Source: Rapana venosa
Taxonomy: Eukaryota > Mollusca > Gastropoda > Neogastropoda > Muricidae
Direction of reading: 5' to 3'
Assembly (NCBI GenBank): GCA_028751875.1
Contig: CM054135.1
Location: 9,681,946 to 9,745,945 of the forward strand
DNA: 64,000 bases
Shown: one piece after another, positions 55,556 through 64,000 of the stretch
How positions within the stretch are numbered: position 1 is the stretch's first letter
Layout: each line of letters opens with the position of its first letter
Notes under the pieces: generated by a model
Told to the model about the DNA's origin: nothing
Databases searched by the model: none
What the model saw: the letters and a program-made list of their open reading frames with translations, nothing else
Program-made: the position numbers and the translations under genes

Positions 55556-56584
55556 GACAATGTCATGTTTCTGTCATGATGATTTAGTCCAATGTGTGCT
55601 AACACTTCTCTCTTCTCTCTCTCACATACCACACTGCTCTTTTGATTGAAGATGATCTCAAATTCTCTCACTTTATTTCACATCTGAAAATGACCCAAAG
55701 CACCCCCTTTCATCTGCACGGGTACATAACCTCAACCTCTCTCCCTCTCCACACACATACACATGACATGTACACGATCTGTCCCCTACCCCCGCTCTCC
55801 GCATCCCTCCCATAAAAAAACAACCCCCAACCTCAAAACACACAACAAATACACACCTGTGCATGCACACTGATCATTATGCACAAACACATCAAACGGT
55901 TAAACCTGAAATTAAAAAGAAAAGTGGATGTTAACTCCTCAAACACGTCCAAAAATCATACTCACATATAATCCACACATGATAAAATCTACACTTTTTT
56001 TTTTTTTTTTTGGTGACACACTATTGCACAACATACTACTTACACAAAACCATAGCATTACGAACCAGTGCGGATGGATCTTGCAGCGTGCTTCAAAGAC
56101 AAAGAGGTCACCACTCAAAATCACAGCACGTTCTGACTCCTTGTACAAAACTGTGCTCACTACCTCCACAAAAAACATTTGAACTTTTAAAGCATGCACA
56201 GTTGAAGTCCAGCCAACCCATGAGAAAAATCCAGAGATGCATTCAGATAACATCCGAATAACCAGAATCATAACCTCACCCATCCAAATGAAGCACCACA
56301 GGAAGAAAAAAAATTCTCATCACTCACACTTGTTCGTTAGAGCAGTTTTTGTTTTTTTTTAAAACATCCGGGGAAAAAATGAACAACAGATTACAGTAGC
56401 GATTTCTAAAACAGACAGACTGCAGCGTTTTCTTCAAGTGAATTTTCACAATGTCCAGAGCTTCGAAATAATGCTTGATGCGTCGGAACTGCAAGGATTT
56501 TAACCATGCCGATTTCAGTTTTAAACAGAACCCACACAGCAAGAATGTTGGACTTCAGATTAGAAGACATACACAGCCATTATC

Positions 56585-56647
56585 AAAAAAAAAAAAAAAA
56601 AAAAAAAAAGAGACATATACATCCATCACAAAAAAGATTACATATAC

Positions 56648-56678
<31 letters not shown>

Positions 56679-56714
56679 TATATATACATATATATATGTA
56701 TATATATATATATG

Positions 56715-56752
<38 letters not shown>
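56585..56752. repeat. Poly-A and (TA)n/(TATG)n tracts
   Basis: An A run at about 56585-56609, CATA repeats at about 56645-56672 and TA with TATG at about 56669-56752. They give tyrosine/isoleucine frames on both strands. Confidence 0.92.
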
Positions 56753-56755
<3 letters not shown>

Positions 56756-57078
56756 AAAGAAAAAACACAACCATAATGAAAAATTGCTGGCATACACATT
56801 CATAATGAAAAATACCAAACACACACATCCTTCATGAAAAACGCCACATCCTTTCTGACAAAAAAAAACCCCTATCACACACAAGTCCATAATTAAAAGC
56901 AGCAAACATATACATGATATCCATAATGATAAATGCCAGACATACTGATTGAACACACACTCAAACACACACCACATAATTATGAAAAATAGCTCACACA
57001 CATCCATTATGAAAAATTGCAGATGTACATGTCCATAATAAATCATATTCATAACCATGTATAGCAGTACACACAACC

Positions 57079-57080
57079 AT

Positions 57081-57131
<51 letters not shown>

Positions 57132-57165
57132 CAGAGACAGAGAGAGACAGAGAGAGAGAGAGAGC
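57079..57165. repeat. (GA)n microsatellite
   Basis: GA with GGAGAG and GACAG interruptions. Confidence 0.92.
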
Positions 57166-59604
57166 ACCAGGCAATCTCTGATAATAGCACGGTACCAGCA
57201 TGCATTTTCCTCCTTTCTTTCACACTTCATTGGTTGCCTGTGTCCTAGTCTTTCAGATGAGACAATGCAGTAACAGCATCTGAGTTTGGCCAGCCCACAA
57301 CAAGAGCAAAAGATCACACAGTGTCAGAATGAAACGGCCCTCAGTGAAGTTGTGCAGACAAAAATTCCATTTCTTTTCACAGGAAAACTGATATATACAA
57401 TCATGCGAACGCAAGCACGCACACACACACACAACCAGTATCTTCTAATTTTTAGACTCGAGTATGGTAAGATAATACAAATGTATGTGCTCATCTGTTA
57501 AGTTGTCTTTTTTATAAGAAGGGGAAGGAAAACAGAGCTTGACAAAGGGAGGTAGGGGGTGGGGGAGAGGGGAGGGAGAGCGGGGAGGGAGCAATTCTGG
57601 CAAAGTTTACATATCCCGTTAAGTTATGAAAACCTCCCCAACACTTTTCCTATCTGACTCTCACTAATAAACAATTTCTTCAGAAAATGACAGTGTATGC
57701 ATGTATGCACAAGATGTTTTCCCACGTTTCTTTTCCCCATCTGTTCCAATGGCAACTGAACCCCTTTACTTCGCTGCTGGGCCCATTGCTCGCTCACTTT
57801 TAAGTAAACGCTATTTGCTCAGGGGATTTTGCTCCTTGGCTGGAAGGTGGGGGTAATAATGATAATCCTTATCAACAACAGTGTGACATTTGCTTTGAGA
57901 TTGAGTCTTGCTCTCCATGAGGTGCTCTTTGCCCAAGTGTTATTGCCGAAACCTTTGGTCTTCCGATGGACTAAGGAAAATTACTGTCTTAATAATGATG
58001 GCTTTATTTGTTACGGAACATGAGCACTTTTTAAACCATTCAATATACTCAGAGTTGGAAATTGGCTACCTAAATAGAGGGGAGCTATATGCAAAATCTC
58101 ACCTCACCTCCTCCAGACCCCCCCCCCCCCCCACTCTCTCAAAAAAACCCCAAACAGAAAACCCCTGAACAGCAAAAGCCATCATGTGACAGCTGAAGAC
58201 CATTTGTTGTGGCTTAAAAAAATTTTTGTGTGTGCAAATCTTTCTTTGTTTTAATTTTTGTGTGCATGTTTTTTGTTGTTTAGCCTGTTATGTAGAACAG
58301 ACTTTGTGCTTTTTTTTTAAAATTTTTACCCCAGAAATGTGAAACATATTGCCAATTTTTAACTTCAACTTCAGATAGTATTTCAAGGTGTTCTGTATTT
58401 CAAATCTCTCTAACAATGACAATGTTTAAAAACAAACCAACCAACCCAAGAAGGGAAAAAGATTCAATTTTTTCTATTTTGGTATCACACAGCTGTCATA
58501 CTTTCCTAAATATGTCAATTAAAAAAGACAGTCTAAAGAAATCTAGAATGAAAGACATAATATGTATTACTGAGGTGACAAAATATATATGATGCCAGTA
58601 TGTGTGTGTGTATGTGTGTGTGGGTAAGTGTGTGTGTGCCTGCCTGTATGTGGCACATGTTCCTGCGTGAATGTACAAGTGTGTGCATTTTCTCAGAAAC
58701 CAACACAATCATTATGATTTCAGTTGCTCACAGGACAGTAACCACTCTATACAATCACAGATTCACTCTAATCTTTGCACACAGACACACACACAACCCC
58801 CACTCTATGGTACACAGCAAAAGATTGAAAAAAAACCCACCCAAAAGAACCCCAAAACCCCAACGAAACAAACCCCCCCAAAACCCTCATCGCTAGGCAG
58901 TTCAAATGTTTTGCATAATCTGATGAAAATGATGAATGCTCTTGTCAGTAAATGCATCTGTTTATATCAAACAGTTGAAAGAAAACAGTTTACAATAATG
59001 ATAATAATAATAATAGTAACAATAATGCCCTTTATGTACACACATGGGTCATGCAGGAAACCAAACCGAAGAGAACATTGATTACACTTTGCTTGACACA
59101 CAAACCAGGAACAAGACAGTGACTGTGCTTGGGAAGCTTACACTTAAAAAAACCCACTTGACCTAACACGCATCCACCAAACACTGCAACAGCCCTCATG
59201 ATACGGACCTATTATAAATCACAACATATTTTTAAAAACAACAAGCACACAACAAAATCGGTACCTGGCAAAGCTGAGAGTTCCAAGTCTCTGAATAAAA
59301 CGCACAATTCATTCAACTTACGTTCCAAGACTGTACATGCAAAGAATGGCCAGGTAAAATAGGACATTGACCCTAACATCACAGCAAAATGAGAGAGACG
59401 GAGAGCGAGCAACACCAGCATCGCATCACAGAGATGGAAAGAGAAGGGTGGAAAAAATCTGATCCAAATGAAACAGGAGATTGACGGAAAGTATCAAACG
59501 AAGAATTAAGTAAAAACAAAGATGAGGGTCCACAGCACACTGTGACAAGATACAAATTCTGCAGTACTTTGCCATATTTCTTTTTCCTACTTGTTTCTAA
59601 TGTT

Positions 59605-59715
59605 GAAGTCCACGGAATCGGAATGCGGCTACCTTCATGGTGGGTAAAAAAACGTCGCATACGCAAAATCTCACCACTGGGTGAACCTTGGAGCTCTAGC
59701 TCAGGAACAAAATAA
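59605..59715 (+). mobile_element. Module E copy
   Basis: 'cggaatgcggctaccttcat', 'ggtgggtaaaaaaacg', 'caaaatctcaccactggg' and 'ccttggagctctagctcagg', then an A-rich end with aaataaatgaataaa. No SINE head is attached. Confidence 0.75.
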
Positions 59716-59834
59716 ATGAATAAAAATAATGAAGAAGGTTCTCATGCAGTACAGAATGTGTCACTGCCCCAGTGATGTCTCTCTCTCTGTGCATTCCTTT
59801 CCAGTATTTACTGGGCGGGGTGCACAGTATCTGG

Positions 59835-60205
59835 TCTTCTCCTGTGTTTGTGACTTTTCAGGAGGTCTGTCTGCCCTGCTGGCATCAGCAAACACATTCC
59901 AGATTTCATAGCAGCTTGACAACTGTACAGGTTGCATGCTGGGTGTGTTCGTGTTACTGTGCGAATGCCGACATGAATAACGGGATTGTTAACATGCATA
60001 TTTCATCTTCTGCATGCATATATGCTGGAAGGGAATGAAGACACTGGCAGGACTGCACCTGAAGTTGACCTGGGAGATCGTAAAACTCCCCACCCTTAAT
60101 TTACCAGATGTCGTGGAGATTCAAACCCACGACTTCATGGACCCATGGGATTGAAATTGAATGGTCTTAACCACTGGGCTATAGTGTCTGTCCAGCATAC
60201 TGTTC
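59835..60205 (-). mobile_element. Family F SINE, full head
   Basis: Minus strand: tRNA-like head 'ctatagcccagtggttaaga', then B box 'cgtgggtttgaatctcc'. The body is 'gacatctggtaaattaaggg', 'gttttacgatctcccagg', 'tcaggtgcagtcctgccag' and 'catatatgcatgcagaag', then 'cgaacacacccagcatgc'. It is related to 41020-41345 (plus) and 19250-19480 (minus). Confidence 0.82.
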
Positions 60206-60209
60206 TGAG

Positions 60210-63200
60210 TCGTGCCAGAGGCTTCAAGCAACCCCCTGGTTGCTATCATGTCATTGCCTCAGAGAAGGCCAGAGTGGAGGGGGGAAAAATCCAGGGCTGA
60301 GAAATAAAAATGTAGTTGAGAAAAATGGCTAGAACAAAAAAGTAAGCCAAAGGAATCAAACAAACAAACAAATCATCCAGGTTGCTGTTTACTGTCACAA
60401 GAAGGAAAATCACCAAGGAGAAAGCAACAGTAGCAGAATTTTAAAACACACTCCTGTAAATGTTTCATGCTTTAATGATGTTGGTAGGATATTTTCTTCA
60501 AATCTTACAGACCAGCACACAACACATGTTACCGACACAATACTGAAGAGCAAACACACTGACAGTAATCTTTGAAGCAACAGAGCCATATGCAAAAAAG
60601 TATGATGAGGGCTAAAATAATTTTTTTTTAAAAAGATGACTGTCACTTCTGCCATTTACATTCCTTTTTAAGGATATAAAATGAAGCTGACTAGCTGTTG
60701 AAAAAATACCAAAAAAAAAGGGAAATAAAAAATTATGAAGTCAAACATTCAAACAAAATTTGCAGCAGAGATAAGTCTTATAATTATTCTCTCTGATTCA
60801 AAGTAGCTGAAAAAAACCCCAACCCAACAACAAAAGTGAGAGAAAGTTAGAAGCTGACGACCATGGCCTTAAAACTTTCCAGAAAAACAATTCTTCTGGT
60901 ATACTGATTGTATCTCGGAAAACTAAAGTTGAGCTTGCAGTAAGTGCATCATCGCTTGTAAACCCCAATTCACGCCACAAAGCCAAACAGAGATCAAAAT
61001 AACCAAACAAATCTACCATGTTCTTGAATATGTCATGCAACATGCTCCACAGAGCCTACTTGTAGAGACAGTATAATAAACACATGCCCTTTAGTACACA
61101 CACACACAGGCTCCACCTAAACTCATAACCTATTTACACACTGATCAGAAACTTCCGTCCCTGATACTCGGTCTAACTCAAGTACTCAGAACCACACCAG
61201 TCAGTCAGATTCTCTTTTACTTCTTTTTTCTTCCCCCATTCCTAGGCTAGAACTCTGAAGTTCACCGGTGGCGAGATCTGGAGAGTATGCAACTACTTCT
61301 GCCCACCATTAAGGTAACCACATTCTGACTTCGGGGCAAACTGTAAATACTGTAAGGAGGGGAGGGGAAGGAGCAGAAACAAGGACCATCGGAACACTTT
61401 TTGATCTGCAGATGATGAGATAGTTATCACACTCCCAAATTCAAACTCCCAATTTTCTTCTCTCTCTCTCTTTCCTCACCATTTTCTTTTTTTTTTTTTT
61501 TTTGGGGGGGGGGGGGGGGGGTGGTTAGGTGGGTGGGAGGGGGGGAAGGGGGTTTACTGGCCACATAACTTTGGTACTGGTACTGAAACACCTCACCTCA
61601 TTTCTCCCACCTCCATGACTGCATTATGACTCAAAAGCTGACTGATTAGCAGCCACACTTGATAGTCTTAACAACAAAAAGAAAACAAGATTTCAATGTC
61701 TATATGAGTCTTTTTTGGGGAAAAAACACAGATTTTTGGTGTAAAAATCAAACAATATATATTAATTTGTTATTCTAACCGGGACAAACTACAGATGAGA
61801 ACTTAAAAATCCCACCAAGCCTCCCCTCCCCCCACTCCAAAACGCACAGACAAAACGGAGAAAAAGTTTCTGCAATAAACTACATCTTGGGCTATACAAC
61901 ACATGACTGGCCAGTTTTATAACACGAAGACTGGAACAAAACAAATGTCTCTAAAACAAAACAAATAAAATCTCTGAACAAGAAATAATTTCTAAACAAA
62001 ATAAATGAAAAAAAAAAACCCCAACCCCAAAAGAAGAAAAGCAACAACCAACAACAACAACAACAAAATCTTGAAAGGTTATGAAAGACATCAAGTAAAG
62101 AGGCAAAACTTAGAGTACGCTGATGGAATATTGTATTCTACTCTTCACAATTTATTTCACATATGTTTGAACTTTGTTGCAATGTTTCCAAAGGAAAATT
62201 AAAACAAACGAAAATAGTCGCACAGTTAAAATGTAGTCTTAAGACACACTGCACATGACAAACTCAAACTGACCGCCGGGAGACAAGCGCTTCTTACTGT
62301 ATCATACTGGAGAAGTCGTGCTTTTCCCTTCTTTACAGCAAACGACGTATAACAGCATGTCACCACAACTTCTCAATTCATTGCCATCTCTTTCATGTCT
62401 CTCTCCTTTATTAATGCTGTAGTTCCTTGAAACGCCAGGCTGATAAAATCATATTTACATTGTCAAAGCTGTCCTACTCTCCTAATTTTAAGAAAGAAAT
62501 TTTTTTTTTTTTGGGTATCAACTTATTGCTTCTGGTATATAATTTTCTTTGTTGTTGTTTTTTCCACCCAAAAATTTCTGGTTGGTATGGCTAGCATGTC
62601 AGTACACATTGTAAGTGGAAAATACGGTACAAAAACTCAACCACATGGTGACAACCTTTTGACAACACATACTACATCATATGATGACTTCCTGACAGTT
62701 TGATAGCATACGCTACATCATATAAAGGGCTATGGCAAAAAATAAAACACTGTTCTTAAAAATCTAACACTGTACAAGTTAACTTCTTGCTGACAAAATA
62801 CAACACACACAAAACTGACTGAAAAGAGAATTTCTTATCAAGGGCAGCTAACACTGACAGCCGTCACAGACACCGTCAGTTGTTTTCAACGCTGAAGTTC
62901 AAGGATTAGAAATATTATTAGACAATCACAATCTCCTCCAGACATCCACACCTTTACCAATGATGACAAAAGAAATATCAACGTACAAAAGAAAAAAAAA
63001 TCTACCACGCAAATTTTTTTTATGCTGAATATAATATGCCCACTAACTTTTCATTTTGCTACATATTTCATAACTTGATAAACTTATTCACTGTATCAAA
63101 TCTATGGTCAAAATTATACATAAAACCACTTTCCAAACTATCTTGCAATTAACTGAGCATTTTCACAAATCAAAGAAAGTCAATCTTGACTAAAAAAAAC

Positions 63201-64000
63201 CCCACTTCCCCACCCCCAAAAAACCCCCAAACAAAAACAAACAAAAACCCCACTGCAACCCCAAAAGTCCATTGTATTCTAACAACATAGAACAATGTTA
63301 CTGCTATGGCAAGAAACTCATCAGGAAAAAGAAAGATTGACTTCATTTCATTCTGATTACACCTGACTGTCACCAACATATTAGAAGATTTTTTAATATT
63401 TTCTAAACTGCTCACAATCAATATCCATTCCTCAATAATTTCATTATGCAACACACACACACACATACACACACTAGCACTCACTCACCTTATCTTTTTC
63501 AAGACACAATCACATACATACCCTGCACGACGTGAATTATCACAACAAGAATCACCAACACAAGATGTTAGAAAACACACAAGTACACTTTTCACTCCAG
63601 GTCACCCCCCAAATGTGGAAAGACAAGGAAGTGGGAAAACAAACGAAAAAACCCCAATAAACAAAATAAAGCAAAACACCCCCCACCCCCCTCCCCACCC
63701 AGCACTCACACAATCACTGCAAAATTTTCCCCCAATCTTATGGTTACCGATGATCTGCCATATCATTTTCATTTCAATATTTAAAACAAAAAAACCCACA
63801 ATAATCCCCTACCCAAACACATATACAACTCTGATTCAATCACTTTTTCCCTCCATGTTTTGTTTAATAACCCCCCCCAAATTCTACAATGTCACTTGAT
63901 CTAGATAAAAGAAAACAATAGGAAGAATGTGTCCCCCCCTCTCCACCAAAATCTGCTCTAAACCAGACATACAATTTCAATGCAATCACTCCCCCCCCCC
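60210..64000. other. No gene seen; A/C-rich plus strand
   Basis: It contains a minus-strand module E copy at about 61245-61345 (gaatgtggttaccttaatgg), a T/G-rich run at about 61487-61555 and short poly-C runs near the end (63986-64000). No splice-consistent coding exon or known domain is recognisable on either strand. It may be an untranslated or intronic part of a gene beyond the window. Confidence 0.4.

Larger units (their letters stand above)
55560..59600. other. No gene seen; A/C-rich plus strand
   Basis: Non-repetitive A/C-rich sequence with scattered CA, TA and GA tracts. On the minus strand it is U/G-rich, like the region below KCTD5, so it could be UTR or intron of a minus-strand gene outside the window. 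A 72-codon minus-strand frame at 56324-56542 (LKSLQFRRIKHYFEALDIVK) has fair complexity but matches no family known to me. Confidence 0.35.

Noticed and set aside
56324..56542. Minus-strand frame with LKSLQFRRIKHYFEALDIVK as a possible exon
   Set aside because: It has reasonable complexity, but I recognise no family and see no clear splice partners, so it is mentioned only in the regional note.
56555..57223. Minus-strand 222-codon frame rich in Tyr, Ile and Ser/Leu
   Set aside because: It is driven by TA, GA and poly-A tracts.

Overview
The window is nuclear DNA from an animal. It has spliced protein genes with GT-AG introns, an intron-containing tRNA gene, several tRNA-derived SINE families, LINE remnants and very many CA/GT, GA/CT and poly-C/G tracts. 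Both proteins look invertebrate, and the SINE modules (a shared central block under different tRNA-like heads) together with the microsatellite load suggest a mollusc, most likely a gastropod. That placement is inference; the species cannot be read from the sequence.

Two protein genes are certain and lie head to head. A KCTD5-type BTB/POZ gene runs on the minus strand (CDS span 10975-32489, six coding exons, 228 residues). A mitochondrial ATP synthase subunit d gene (ATP5PD) runs on the plus strand (CDS span 32694-39822, five coding exons, 172 residues, AATAAA at 40101). Their start codons are 204 bp apart, so they probably share a divergent promoter. Each first coding exon carries one single-base indel that breaks an otherwise well conserved frame; assembly error is the likeliest cause.

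Layout: 1-10974 holds SINE copies, microsatellites and the probable KCTD5 3' UTR. 10975-32489 is KCTD5, with introns full of SINEs and simple repeats. 32490-32693 is the shared promoter. 32694-40110 is ATP5PD; its last intron holds a 2.3-kb minisatellite whose units carry copies of the last exon's own 3' splice site. 40110-46500 holds more SINE copies and a tRNA-Ile(UAU) gene at 44198-44308. 46500-50110 is a local duplication around a 500-N gap, with a LINE reverse-transcriptase tail. 50870-55200 looks like degraded consensus (homopolymers lengthened, a 92-base C run). 55560-64000 has no recognisable gene and is A/C-rich on the plus strand.

The most unusual structure is the ATP5PD intron 4 array. 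At least ten upstream copies of the exon 5 acceptor and the exon's first bases precede the real exon, and the real acceptor sits in phase with a 761-bp higher-order repeat.
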